A DNA stretch of 64,000 nt, taken from positions 3,162,001 through 3,226,000 of the forward strand of contig OZ218959.1 of NCBI GenBank assembly GCA_965112735.1. The letters are read 5' to 3'. Positions 1-11,700 of this stretch are shown here, piece after piece. Each line of letters opens with the position of its first letter. Position 1 is the first letter of the stretch. A program made the translations under genes and the position numbers. The DNA comes from Phaeosaccion multiseriatum. Lineage: Eukaryota > Ochrophyta, other classes. The notes under the pieces were generated by a model. That model did no database searches, was not told where the DNA came from, and was given only the letters and a program-made list of their open reading frames with translations.

Positions 1-290
1 GAGGGAGGGAGGGAGGGAGGGAGGAAGGGAGGTAGATAAGGAGGGAGAGAGGGAGGTAGTTAGGGAGAGAGGAAGGGAGGGAGGGAGGTAGATAGATAAG
101 GAGGGAGAGAGGGAGGGAGGGAGGGAGGGAGGGGTGAGGGGGGCGGAAGAGGGCACACAAGACGCAGAAACACGCAAGGCAAGAGAGGAGGCACAAAGCA
201 GGGAACCACGGAACAGGGGCGGGGAAGCGGGGAAGCGGGGAAGCTCGCTGTCAATGCTGTAGTGAGTAAGTCCCTTCTTCTCCTCCATGC
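1..290. repeat. GGGA-rich simple repeat at left edge
   Basis: Purine-rich DNA of repeated GGGA/GGAG units, densest in the first 135 bases, followed by about 150 bases of unassigned sequence. It lies 3' of the last recognised exon of the minus-strand ADD-protein gene, so it may be intron or 3' flank. Reading frames here are products of the repeat, and I assign no gene. Confidence 0.8.
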
Positions 291-456
291 TTCAGGGGAG
301 GGGAGGGAGGCCGAGTGAAGGTGAAGGGGACGACGAAGGGGGGGGGGTAGGCCGGTACTGCTGCATGCGAGCCTCCAATTGTGGCCTTGTATTGCCCCAC
401 ACTTGCCCCCCCCCCCACCCACCCAAGGAGACCCAAGGAGACCCAAGGACACTCAC

Positions 457-3400
457 CTCCAGGAGGGCGTGCAACTCTTCGATCCTTTCATATCTAGCGT
501 TGCGGTTGTCCTTCCACACCTGTAGCTCCTGCTCCACAGCATCTTCAAGCTCCGGCCCGGGCAAGAGTAATCTTCCCGCCCCCCCATCCTCGAACCCGCG
601 CCTGAAGCGAGAGAGGGGGGGAGAAGGGAGAAAGAGGGGGATAAGATGGGAGAAAAAGGGAGAGAGGGAGAGAGTAAGCAGCAAGCGCGAAGGTGAATGT
701 CTGGGAGATGGAGACATACGGCCCTGACCAGGGCACCATAGTCAGTCAGTCAGTCAGTCAGTCAGTCAGTCAGTCAATCACCCCTAGACACAACTCTTGC
801 TCCCCCTTCCACCTCCGCACATTTCGTGAACATCACTACCACGAGGGTGATCCCCCCCCCGTCTCCGTGCATTTCTGATGTCTTGGCATCATCTGACTCG
901 CATATCCCCCCCCTCATCTCTCTCTCTCTCCCTCTCTCACCCTCCCTCCCTCCCCCCCCTCCCCTCTCTCCCTCTCTCCCTCCCTTCGCCTCTGTCTCTC
1001 CCTCTCTCTCTCTGTCTCTCTCTCCCGCTCCCTCTCACCACTTCATACCTGACACCTGACACCTGATACCTGATACCTGACAACTGATACTTGATACCTG
1101 ACACCTGACACCTGACACCTAACACCTCATACCTCACACCTAACACTTGACACCTGACACCTGACACCTGACATCTCACCTGATGTCCTCTCGGACCTGC
1201 TGCTCCCCTTCCAGCTCCTGCCCCACGCTCTGCAAATGCCTCTCCAATAGCTCCATCGCACCAACGAGCTCGTCGCGGATGGCAGCGTCGCCCCCCTCAC
1301 CCTCTTTGCCCTCATCATCCCTTGCAACGGAAGTGCCGTTGTCGCCGTCGCTCTCCCCCCCACCGGCGTTGGTGGTTCGGCCTCGCTTTCTCGTCACACA
1401 CTTGGCGAGTACCTTGAGTAAAGGGGGGGGGGGGTAGCGTTGATTGGAGGTCGGGGAGGAGGTGGAGGGGGGGTGGGGAAGAGGTGAGGAAGAGGTTAAG
1501 GAGAGGTGGGGAAGAGGTGACGAAGAGGTTAAGGAGAGGTGGGGAAGAGGTGAGGGAGAGGTTAAGGAGAGGTGGGGAAGAGGTGAGGAAGAGGTTAAGG
1601 AGAGGTGGGGAAGGGGTGAGGAAGAGGTTAAGGAGAGTGGGGAAGAGGTGAGGTGACGAAGAGGTTAAGGAGAGGTGGGGAAGAGGTGACGAAGAGGTTA
1701 AGGAGAGGTGGGGAAGAGGTGAGGGAGAGGTTAAGGAGAGTGGGGAAGAGGTGAGGTGAGGAAGAGGTTAAGGAGAGGTGGGGAAGAGGTGACGAAGAGG
1801 TTAAGGAGAGGTGGAGAAGAGGTTAAGGAGAGGTGGAGAAGAGGTGACGAAGAGGTAAGGGGAGGTGGGGAAGAGGTGAGGAAGAGGTTAAGAAGAGGTG
1901 ACGAAGAGGTTAAGGAGAGGTGGGGAAGAGGTGAGGAAGAGGTTAAGGAGAGGTGGGGAAGAGGTGAGGAAGAGGTTAAGGAGAGGTGGGGAAGAGGTGA
2001 GGGAGAGGTTAAGGAGAGTGGGGAAGAGGTGAGGAGAGGAAGAGGTTAAGGAGAGGTGGGGAAGAGGTGACGAAGAGGTTAAGGAGAGGTGGAGAAGAGG
2101 TTAAGGAGAGGTGGAGAAGAGGTGACGAAGAGGTAAGGGGAGGTGGGGAAGAGGTGAGGAAGAGGTTAAGGAGAGGTGGAGAAGAGGTGACGAAGAGGTT
2201 AAGGAGAGGTGGAGAAGAGGTGACGAAGAGGTGAGGAAGAGGTTAAGGAGAGTGGGGAAGAGGTGAGGTGAGGAAGAGGTTAAGGAGAGGTGGGGAAGAG
2301 GTGACGAAGAGGTTAAGGAGAGGTGGAGAAGAGGTTAAGGAGAGGTGGAGAAGAGGTGACGAAGAGGTAAGGGGAGGTGGGGAAGAGGTGAGGAGAGGTG
2401 GGGAAGAGGTTGCAGACTGAGAGCGACGTAGGGCAGGGAGGGCTGATGTGATTCTGAGGCGTCTCCGCGACACTCTGGGTATGGGTACAACACAACAAGA
2501 AAACCATTTGTCTCTGCAGGTTCGGGTTCGCCACACTACTGCGCGTCTCTTGGGAGGGATGGAGGGAGGGAGGGAGAGAGGGGAGGGAGGGAGCAAAGGG
2601 AGAGGGGGAAGGGCGGGAGGGAGAGGAGGGAGGGAGGGAGGGAGGGAGGAAGGAGAGGGAGGGGAAGAGAGGGGGAACGGGGGATCTCCTACCTTGGAGA
2701 GGAAGGGCGGGTCCTCTTCGAAGGTGTTGAAAAGAGCACGAAGGCCCTTCAGCACAGAGGAGTCGCCGCAGAGGAAGCAGCTCCAGGGGTGAGAAGGCCC
2801 GTATGCCTCCAGCCGTCTGAACTCATCCCTGCCCAGATTGTTGAGGATGCATCGGTCGCAAAACGCCCTGCCAGGACAGGACAGAGGACAGAAGGAAGGA
2901 AGGAGGGAGGGAGGAGAGAGGGAGGGAGGGATTCAATTCACACGAGGGAAGAGCATACGAATTCGACGGGAGAGAGGAGAGAGAGGAGAGGAGAGGTGTG
3001 AAGTGGTGAAGGGAGGGGGGCGGAGAGGATAGAGGGTAAAAGAGAAGAGAGGAGAGCAGACGGGGGAGGTGGTGAAGGGAGAGGGAGAGAGAGAGGAGAG
3101 AAGAAGGGAGAAGAAAACGTGGGAGGTGATGAAGGGAGGGGAGGTGAGATGAGATAAGTGGAGAGAGAGAGAGGAGGGAAGAGGCGAAAAGATGTGGGAG
3201 GTGGCGAACACACACTGCCCCTTCCTTCCCCACCTCTAACCCGCCAATTGACTCCCGGCGCCGTGGACTTACCCTGGGCACGCGCCGTTGTCACATTCAA
3301 AGAGTTCGCCGTCGGGGACATCTCCACACCAGCAGCAGTAAATCGGTACGCCCGTCTCTCCAGGTTTGCCTGCTGTATCACCAACTGCTGTTGCTGCTGT

Positions 3401-4127
3401 TGCTGCTGCTGCTGCTGCTGCCGCCGTCCTCCTCTCGTCGCCGCTCAGGAGGTGTCGGGGAAGGTCAGTCTGGAGAGCTGAATAGCAGTCTGTACACACG
3501 GCGATGCCAGGAATCCTCGGGTGCTCCTGTATCTCGTATATGCCGGTTGAAAGGTCCACCTGCCTCGCCGAGACGAAAGAGAGTGGAGGTGGGGGGAAGG
3601 GGGGGGGTGGTGTCGAAGGCATACAGACCTGGGGTTGGTACGCTTTCGGAGGGAGGGACCCGAGGAGGGCCTGCTTTAGCATTCGGTCTTTCGGTGAGGC
3701 GGGGGGGGAGCATCTGGCTCTAAGACGGGGGGTGGGGCGGGGGGCACCGTACAGCGGTCCCTTGTGCTCCCGAGGATCAAAATCGATATCACCCTTTGCC
3801 CGAGGCGCCACAGGATGTGAGTGACTTGCATCATTGGCTCGACCCTCTTACCTGGCAGACGACGCAGGAAAGCACAGACGGTGCCTCGCCCTCTTCCTCT
3901 CCCTCTCCCCCCTCCCCTCCCCCCATGCCTGTTCCCGCGCTTCCCGGGCCTTCCAGTTCGTCGCCCTCCATGTCTTCCCCCCCCCCCTGCCCAGCAGATA
4001 CTGAGAATACAACGTCTTCTCCTGCATCCGCTTCTCCGTCTCCTCCCGCTTGGGCGCTCTGCTGCTCTTGCTGCTGATGCTCCTGGTGGTGCTGCCGCTC
4101 GAGCCCCTCTCCGCCCTCCTCCGCCAT
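457..4127 (-). CDS. ADD-type (GATA-like plus PHD) zinc-finger protein, 3' end unresolved
   Basis: Probable chromatin-associated protein. Exons in reading order: 4127-3852, 3559-3273, 2867-2693, 1412-1180, 601-457. All have GT-AG ends and compatible phases, giving about 372 residues before the unresolved C-terminus. An acidic N-terminal region is followed by an ADD module. The first zinc site is CVVC (C88, C91) with CTDC (C114, C117). The PHD part has YCCWC (C167-C170), ECDNGAC, then AFCDRCILNNLGR (C191, C194), and WSCFLC (C218, C221). The AFCDRCILNNLGR stretch closely resembles the matching ATRX segment (family knowledge). ATRX and DNMT3 ADD domains read histone H3 tails; that role is inferred here. 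A poly-Ala and AVGDTAG insert between the two fingers is encoded by a GCT/GCC run plus the dispersed 15-mer. The C-terminal exons look coiled-coil (LVGAMELLERHLQSVGQELE; ELEDAVEQELQVWKDNRNAR). The start is the first in-frame ATG. No ATPase domain is visible, so this need not be an ATRX orthologue. Confidence 0.72.
1440..2412. repeat. 30-33-bp minisatellite in the ADD-protein intron
   Basis: About 970 bases of tandem, slightly varying units built on GAGGTTAAGGAGAGGTGGGG followed by AAGAGGTGACGAA. They lie wholly inside the 1413-2692 intron of the minus-strand ADD gene. Both strands give long open frames (for example repeated EEVKERWGRG on the plus strand) that come only from the repeat period being close to a multiple of three. 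Confidence 0.9.
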
Positions 4128-4370
4128 CGTTCCTGCCCCGTATTTCCTCTGCCCTCGCCCTATCCGGCTGTCATCATCACGGACCACCACAAGCAATGGT
4201 CCTATTCACATCTCCATCTCCTGCTGCTACTGTTTTTTCGCTTTACTCACTGGGCCTTCAAAAACAGGATAAGGATGACCAACACGTGAGCGTCGTCGTA
4301 ACGCTCACAGAACCTTCTTCGTTTTCGATTTTCCCTCTCTTATTAACCCCTGTTTTGTCTTTAGGAATGA
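4128..4370. promoter_or_regulatory. Divergent promoter region, ADD gene / small membrane protein
   Basis: The 243 bases separating the ATG of the minus-strand ADD gene from the ATG of the plus-strand membrane-protein gene must hold both promoters and 5' leaders, unless upstream non-coding exons exist. I see no clear TATA box. Position is the only evidence. Confidence 0.4.
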
Positions 4371-5125
4371 ATGCCTGCTAATGTGAATGACGAGGTGGCT
4401 CCGTCGGTGGTCCCCAGCCTCGTCGTTGCTGTGCCCGCTCTTATCTGCATTGTCTGTGTTGCTATGTAAGTCTTTTTCCTTCCTTTTTTTCTCCCTTCCC
4501 CCCCCCCCCCCCTTCTTGTGTCCTCAGACTGTCCTTCCCATGTTGGGAGCCTGAGCTGTGGAACTTTATTGTATGTCCTTCCCGTCAGCCCTTCTTCCCG
4601 TCAAATATTTACTGAGCAGCAGTGGCTGAACTTCACTTTGGCATCAGCTCCTCATCGTCCCCTCCTTCCCCTTTCTCTTGTCTTCAGACTACTCGTTTAC
4701 CGCTGCATGGCGAACAGGAGGAGGAGAAGACTGGAGTATGAGGAGGAGGAGAGCAGGAAGATGGAGTTGAGGATGTGGACATCCCCTCCCTCCCTCCTCG
4801 AAGAGGATGCAGCAGACATGAGAAGAATGGAGGAGGAAACCGGCCTGATAGTGCCAGACTGGGTAAGAACCCCCGCTAGATAAACCTGTAGATTAGGACA
4901 CTGCTTGACTCCTGAAGAGAGTCAGAGGATGCCCGTCTCTCACTACTCACGTCGTCTTACACTCACCCCCCCCCTTCCCTGACTGGCCAACCCTTCCTTC
5001 CGCTCTGATGAATGACCGGTCCGCAGGTCAAGAGCAGCAGGGTCGGCACCGCAGCCATCGCCTCCATCGGACTAGGGAGGGACTACAAATGGTCACAGCT
5101 CCGGGGATCCCGTGTTGAATTGTGA
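4371..5125 (+). CDS. Small single-pass membrane protein, about 122 residues
   Basis: Three exons: 4371-4465, 4688-4862, 5027-5125, with GT-AG introns and phases closing on TGA. Residues 1-13 are polar. A hydrophobic segment (VVPSLVVAVPALICIVCV, running on to LLVY) spans about residues 13-36. It is followed at once by RCMANRRRRR, giving by the positive-inside rule an N-out, C-in topology. The cytosolic part is acidic and helical (LEYEEEESRKMELRM) and ends in VGTAAIASIGLGRDYKWSQL. There is no cleavable signal peptide and I do not recognise the family. ATG 4371 is used because an ATG at 4367 is closed by a TAA in its own frame. An A-rich stretch just after the stop (around 5153-5174) may lie in the 3' UTR. 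Confidence 0.6.
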
Positions 5126-5358
5126 GGCTCGTAGTGAGAAATGTACAATGGAAAAAAAAAATATAAAAAAAAATCTATTTACACGTTATTGTCCAGCCGC
5201 CGACGGTCTGTGGTCTCCCGAGAGAGCTCTGCCCATTTTCTCTTTCCCCTCTCCTCTCCACTTCCCCCCTCCTCACTCCTCACGCATAGACCTTCTCAGT
5301 CCCCTCCCCAAACTACTTAGTACATGGAATTGCGTCCAGCCTTGTCATGGAAAGCCCC

Positions 5359-5398
<40 letters not shown>

Positions 5399-5719
5399 TG
5401 TGTGTGAGTGTGTGTGTGAGTGTGTGTGTGTGTGAGTGTGTTTGTGTGTGTGTATGGGTATGTGTGTGTGTGTGTGTGTGCGTGTGTCTATGTGTGTGTA
5501 TGTGTGTGTGTGTGTGCGTGTATGTGTGTATATGTGTGTGTGTGTGTGCGTGTGTCTCCAGCGAGACAGACAGCATCCCCTGCACCATCGTTTGTCCAGG
5601 CCAGGCTAGGTGGGTGGGTGGCCGATCCGCAAAGTGTAGTCCGACACACCCCGCCCCGTCCGGCCTCCTCCCGCGAGCAAGAGGGCCCCTTTCCCCCCCT
5701 CCCCCCCCCCTCCCTCCGT
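5126..5719. repeat. Convergent 3' region with GT microsatellite
   Basis: Gap between the 3' ends of the small membrane-protein gene (+) and the Cys-rich protein gene (-). About 5365-5562 is an imperfect (GT)n array with GTAT and GAGT interruptions. The rest is GC-rich unique sequence without a convincing exon. The long ORFs across it (VCVCVC / HTHTHT) are repeat artefacts. Confidence 0.8.
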
Positions 5720-8069
5720 CTAGTCCTCACTTCCTCCTCCCTCCTCCTCCCAGCCTCCGACCGTGGCATCGGCGTTCACAGTCACCGTGACCTCCTCCTC
5801 CCCCCCCTCCTCCTCCTCCTCCTCGTATCCGCTGTAGCGGCCTTGCCTCAGCGCTTCTTTAGCCCGCATCTGCTCATACTTACGCGTCTCCGCCGCCAAA
5901 CTCTCCTCCGCCCCCGCCATGTTGGCCTCTGCTGAGGCGAGTCGTTCACGTGCCTTAATCTCCGGCCGAATCCGGCAGGAGCGGTTTGGGGTCACGTCAC
6001 CGAACTATGAGAGAGCAAAGCAAAAACACACACATGAAAGCAGCCGTTACACAACGTTACACACGCACACGCACGTGGCAAGCCCCATAGGTCAGGTGGG
6101 GCCTGGGGGTGGGGGCGAACATTCACGTAACTATCACGTAACAATTACGTAACTATCACAGAATAGGGGGACACTTTAGAGGGGAAGGCTGCCCTCCCGA
6201 GGGGGGCGGGCGGCGATGTCACTGCGAGGAGAGGAATCCTCCTTTCCCACTTCAGTCCGAAGGACGTGGCTTGTACCTCTCCGACCCCCCCCCCCCCCCC
6301 CCTAATCCTCTCCTCTCCTCTGTCTCCCTCTACATGTACCGCAGTGCCGTTTGCCTCAGCCCCTCTGCCAAGGAGGGCCGACAGAGTCGCGCGCTCCATC
6401 CAAACCTTGTGAGTAAGTAACCTTGCACACACACACGCACGCACGCACCCACTCACCCACCCACACGCACCCACACGCACCCATAAGCACACACGTACAC
6501 ACGCACGCACGCACGCACTCACCCACCCACCCACACGCACCCACACGCACCCATAAGCACACACGTACGCACGCACGCACGTACGCACCCACTCACTCAC
6601 TCACACGCACCCACACGCACCTTGTACTGGTAGCTGCACTGCTCTGGATCCCCGCAGATGGGCTTCTTTTTGTGCCAGCTCTCCAGGGGGGCGAAGATGC
6701 ACTCGGCGTCCGTCTTGGGGATTACCCTCTGCGTGAAGAAGCGCCAGCTCGCCTTGCTCACAGACCCAACCGAGGACCCCAACTTCTCCAGCAAGGACAC
6801 GTCGTCTCCGCTCGTGGGGTCGCAGTAGGGGTTGTACTCGTCGACTCGAAGCGTGCGGCAGGAGCGGCCTTTCGAAGAGAAGGAGGGGAGAGGAAGGGCC
6901 ATAGCGATGGGTGGGTAGGGGGATGGGATGACGTTGGTTTGTGAGGCGAGAAAGAGGGCGAGGGATTCACGGAAGGAGCAGAACGGGTGCTCTCCCTAGC
7001 CTCCTTCCCCTCGCCCCCCCATTGGGTGCTGATCTCCACCGTCCACCTGGAGGGCTCTAGACAGCCTCAAGTCAAAGGGTGGTGTGTGTGTGTGTGCGCT
7101 CTCCGCTTGAGACTAAAGAAATGAAGTCCCAGGCAAAAGACAGCCTCAACCCCTCCTGCGAAATCCCGCACCCCCCCCCCCCCCCCCCCTCTCTCTCTCT
7201 CTTGGTGCACCGATTGGTGCTCCGTACTCACTCGGCCAGTAGTCGCCAAACTTGGGGTGCCATGCGCACTGGCACTGTGGCTCACAGCGCCAATGGCCCC
7301 AGTCCCAGCTACACTCCGGGTCGGTGCGAGGCGTGAGCTGCGTGTTGACCCACTCCACCGCGATCCTCCCTACCCGCTCAAGCAGAGCCTCCTCCTCCCC
7401 TTGCACCTCCGACCCCCGACCTGCAGAGGGAGGAGGAGGAGGAGGAGGAGGAGGAGGAGGAGGAGGAGGAGGAGGAGGAGGAGGAGGAGGAGGAGGAGGA
7501 GGAGGAGGAGGAGGAGGAGGAGGGGAGGGGGTCGTTAAGCAGGGTATGGGGTGGGGCCGGGGAGAGGCGCAGAGGAGATGGCGTTTGGGCGGGGAGGATG
7601 GAAGGGGGGGGTAGGGTGGAGAGAAGAGCAGGGAAGGGGAGAGGAGAGGAGGGGGGGGGGGGGGAGCGTGCGGGCAACAGGACGGTGCGCAGGCTTGAAA
7701 GGAGCAATAGAAGGGGGGCGGCGTGGGGGGGAAGGAAGAGGCGATGAGGCCAACCAATAACGTAGACTCTAACTGAGCCCCAGTAGGCCTACCTGAGGCA
7801 GAAGGCGTTGAGTACACAGCCCGCTCATCCACCCGCGCAACCGCTAGGGCCTTGTCCAACATCTCCAGCTCCAGCCGCTTCATGACCAGCTCCCGCACCT
7901 CGTCCGAGGTCACATCCTCCAGCACACGCTCCATCATGTCCTTGTCTACTTGGATGTCTATCGCCGCCTGCGCGTCCACAAACAGGCCAGGGAAGAGGGC
8001 CTGGGGGCGGAGCATGACCAACACCGACGCCTGCCACCAGAGGAGCAGAAGACAGCACCTCCGCCCCAT
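5720..8069 (-). CDS. Secreted or membrane-anchored Cys-rich protein with two repeated modules, about 332 residues
   Basis: Four exons in reading order: 8069-7793, 7420-7232, 6868-6621, 6004-5720, phases closing on TAG. The N-terminus (MGRRCCLLLLWWQASVLVML, ending near DAQA) looks like a signal peptide. It is followed by a helical acidic region (MMERVLEDVTSDEVRELVMK). Two modules then align. Module 1 runs TDPECSWDW, WRCEPQCQCAWHPK, FGDYWPSRSCR. Module 2 runs TDAECIFAP, KKPICGDPEQCSYQYK, FGDVTPNRSCR. In both, the FGD..P.RSCR ending is created by splicing. The C-terminus is charged and acidic. A function is not known to me; a disulfide-stabilised extracellular role is inferred. The frame is open upstream, and an ATG at 8252 would add 61 residues and bury the signal peptide, so 8069 is preferred. 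A 69-base in-phase segment at 6345-6413 has splice-like ends but would split module 2, so I leave it out. Confidence 0.68.
6420..6620. repeat. CA/ACGC-rich tandem repeat in intron
   Basis: Two near-identical ~75-base blocks of CACGCACGCAC, CACCCACC and CACACGCACCCATAAGCAC lie in the last intron of the minus-strand Cys-rich gene. No coding function. Confidence 0.8.
7433..7525. repeat. (GGA)n microsatellite in intron
   Basis: An almost pure GGA run in the first intron of the minus-strand Cys-rich gene, just 5' of the second exon in gene sense. It makes poly-Gly, poly-Arg and poly-Pro ORFs in different frames, none of them real. Confidence 0.9.
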
Positions 8070-8778
8070 ATTGCGCCCAGTGCCTTTACTGCTTCTTGTG
8101 ATACTTCTTGTCCTACTCCCACTCGTGTCGCTACCGCTACTGGTGCTGCCGATGAGGCTGATTCTCCCTTCTCTTTTTCTCCTCCGCAGCACCGCCCCCT
8201 TCCCATTCCCTGCCGCTGCGTTCCATGACCTGTGTTGGGCCAGCACCACCATCTTCGAGCCTGTTCCTGCTGTACACAAGGAAGGGGATCTCCCAAAGCC
8301 CTCTGTCGGGCTCTGCTACCCTCTGGAGGGGAGGCGTAGGCTTATAGCAATGCAAGATTGAGCTATAAAGCAAAAAAAAATGAAGGAAAACGAGTCATCA
8401 CAAATGGCGAAAACGAGTTGGCTCTTCGCCACGTGTCATAATAGATTTATGACCATCATTTTTAAATATACATCATTGGATAGCCCCCCCGCCCGATAAT
8501 ACACGGTTCTGAGGGGCTCCACCTCGTGGATAATCGAACCTTACTGACCTCAAGCATCTTCTCATCTACCATCTCACATGCTTTATTTTTTATTTTTTTA
8601 TTAAATCTATTAGGTTCTACATGTCTGTGCTGCTCCCCGCTCCCACCCCAGCCTCTGTAGGGACAAAGCCAAAGTGGAGACACAGGACGAAGCCAGCAAC
8701 CCCCTAACAGCAGTAAAATCGCCCCCCTTCTCGTCCAGCCCTTCCTCGCCTTCGTCCTTCCCATTCGTGCCCTGGCCT
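8070..8778. other. Intergenic region between two minus-strand genes
   Basis: This lies between the start of the Cys-rich gene and the stop of the TOM1-type gene, so it should hold the promoter of the first and the 3' UTR of the second. About 8350-8630 is clearly AT-richer than its surroundings. The frame of the Cys-rich gene stays open to about 8279, so some of this may be transcribed leader or coding. I see no independent gene. Confidence 0.5.
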
Positions 8779-11700
8779 TCACTCGCCCTCCTCCTCCTCC
8801 TCCTCCTCCTCCTCCTCCTCCTCCTCCTCCTCTTCCTCCTCGCCCTCCTCCTCCTCCCCCACCCCCTCCATCATGAGGGGCTCCAGCAGGGGCGCTCGCA
8901 GCAGAGGCAGATCAGCAGCGTCGGGGCTGACTAAGCCGAGCAAAGTCTCCTTGTCCTGACGGGCAGCACAAGAATTGGGGGGGCAGGGTGAGGAGCAAGC
9001 ACGGGGGAGTAGACAGGCAATACAGCTGCACATCGGGAGGAGAGAGAGGGGGGGGTGGGGAGAGAGATAGGGAGAGAGAGAAAGAGAGAGGCGAAATGCT
9101 TCCTTCCTTCCCTTCCTCCCCACCCACCAAGGCGACGGTGAGGGGAACGAGCTCCGCGAGCACGAACAAGACCTGCATCATGCAAAGCAAAGAGGATAGA
9201 GGGGCACGCCGGAGGAGGGGGAGGAGAAGTGTGAGGCGAAGGCACGGTTTCGAAGAGCGTACTGTGCCTGCGCTGCGGTTTTCCTCCGCCCCCCCCTCCC
9301 GTGGGGCCGTACGCCCCACTCACGCGCCCACCCTCACTCACCCACTCACTCACTCACTCACTCACTCACTCACTCACTCACTCACTCACTCACTCACTCA
9401 CCCACTCACTCGCTCACTCACTCACTCACTCACTCACCCACTCACCCACTCACTCGCTCACTCACTCACTCACTCACTCACTCACTCACTCACTCACTCA
9501 CTCACTCACTCACTCACTCACTCACCCAATCACTCACTCACTCACCCACTCACTCACTCACCCACACACTCGCTCACCCACTCACTCACTCACTCACTCA
9601 CTCACTCACTCACTCACTCACTCACCCAATCACTCACTCACTCACCCACTCACTCACTCACCCACACACTCGCTCACTCACTCACTCACTCACTCACTCA
9701 CTCACTCACCCACACACTCGCTCACCCACTCACTCACTCACTCACTCACTCACTCACTCACTCACTCACTCACTCACTCACCCAATCACTCACTCACTCA
9801 CTCACCCAATCACTCACTCACTCACCCACTCACTCACTCACCCACTCACTCGCTCACCCACTCACTCGCTCACTCACTCACTCACTCACTCACTCACTCA
9901 CTCACTCACCCACACACTCGCTCACCCACTCACTCACTCACTCACTCACTCACTCACTCACTCACTCACTCACTCACTCACTCACTCACTCACTCACTCA
10001 CCCAATCACTCACTCACTCACTCACCCAATCACTCACTCACTCACCCACTCACTCACTCACTCACTCACTCACTCACTCACTCACCCACTCACTCACTCA
10101 CTCACTCACTCACTCACTCACTCACTCACTCACTCACTCACTCACCCAATCACTCACTCACTCACTCACTCACTCACTCACTCACTCACCACGACGAGCA
10201 CGGAGGTCTCTTGCATGCTGTTGGCGATGTTGGTGAGGAAATGCGAGTTGCGCACCACAAGAAGGCTGAACACGCCCCACAGGACACGGCCTGCGCAGAG
10301 GGGAGGGAGGGAGGAAGGAAGGGAGGAAGGATGAATACTCTCTCACGTACTCACCCACCCACCCTCCCACCCACCCACCTACCCACGCACTCACTCACTC
10401 ACTCACTCACTCACTCACTCATTCACTCATTCACTCACTCACTCACTCACTCACTCACTCACTCACTCGCTCATTCACTCACTCACTCACTCACTCACTC
10501 ACTCACTCACTCATTCACTCACTCACTCACTTACATACACACTCACTCACTCACTCACTCACTCACTCACTCACTCACTTACATACACACTTACTCACTT
10601 CACACACACTCACCTGCTGTCCACACCAAGGCGCATCGGGAGATCCTCTCTAAGCGCCGCTTTGCCGCTGCAGAGGAGAATGGGAAGCCTTGGGGATACG
10701 TCCAGGGCAGAGGCAAGTGGAGGCATACAGGTGGACAGAGGCAAGTGGAGGCATACAGGTGGGCAGAGGCAAGTGGAGGCATACAGGTGGGCAGAGGCAA
10801 GTGGAGGCATACAGGTGGACGGTCAGCTGACAAGACAAAGGGGGCCAGCCGGCGAGCCACCCACCGCTCGCTCAAGCTTGGCGCCTCACTCCCAACGGAA
10901 GAGGTACGGTGGTGTAAGTACCTCTCCCACCACCCCATTCGCTCCCTCCTAACCTCTCTCCCTCCCTCCCTCACTCCCTCCCTCCCTCCCTCCCTCCCTC
11001 CCTCCCTCCCTCCCTCCCTCCCTCCCTCACTAGCTCACTCACTCACCCACTATACATCTGACTCGCTCTCTCAACCACTCACTCACTGCCCCTGCCCCTC
11101 CTGCCCTCCCTCACCCCATTCACGCAGGCTCCACAATGACTGTACCTGAGAAGGATACGGTGGTGAAAAAATATGTGCCCAAGATTGCGACTGTTGCCCC
11201 ACGGTGGTGAGAAGAGACAGGAAGGAGGGTTACACCACCATGGGGCGGTGATGGGAGAGGGAGAGGAGGGGGAGGGAGAGGAAGAGCAGAGGCGGCGAGC
11301 GAACGACACAGTACCGAGGGGAGGGAGGGCGCAGCGGGGGAGAGGAGGGGCTTCTCTTAGAGGTGCGACAAGGCGAATAGAATGGGCGAGGCAGCGGGGC
11401 AGCGGGGCAGCGACCACCCCCGGGGTGGAGCAGAGTGAAGCAGGCAGGAGGCAGGCAGGAAGCAGGCAGGAAGAGGCAGGAGGAAGGCGGGCAGGCACAT
11501 CTCTAGGACGTCCGACCCACTTGTCGCTCAGGCATGGAGAGGAGGAGAGAAGGAGAGAAGCTCCCACCCACACACTCACTCACTTACTCACTCACAGAAG
11601 CTCCGACTCACTCACTCACTCACTCACTCACTCACTCACTCACTCACTCACTCACTCACTCATTCACTCACTTACTCACTCACTCACTCACTCACTCACT

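Noticed and set aside
1440-2412. Repeat-rich region considered as a CRISPR-like array
   Set aside because: Units are directly adjacent with no unique spacers, the genome is eukaryotic and the array is intronic. It is a minisatellite.
8530-8570. Short stem-like segment (GAGGGGCTCCACCTCGTGG near AATCGAACC) resembling a tRNA arm
   Set aside because: No full cloverleaf, anticodon loop or acceptor stem can be drawn around it.
9336-10189. Long ORFs of repeated LTHSLTHS on the plus strand
   Set aside because: They come from a 4-base TCAC array read in any frame, within introns of a well-supported minus-strand gene.
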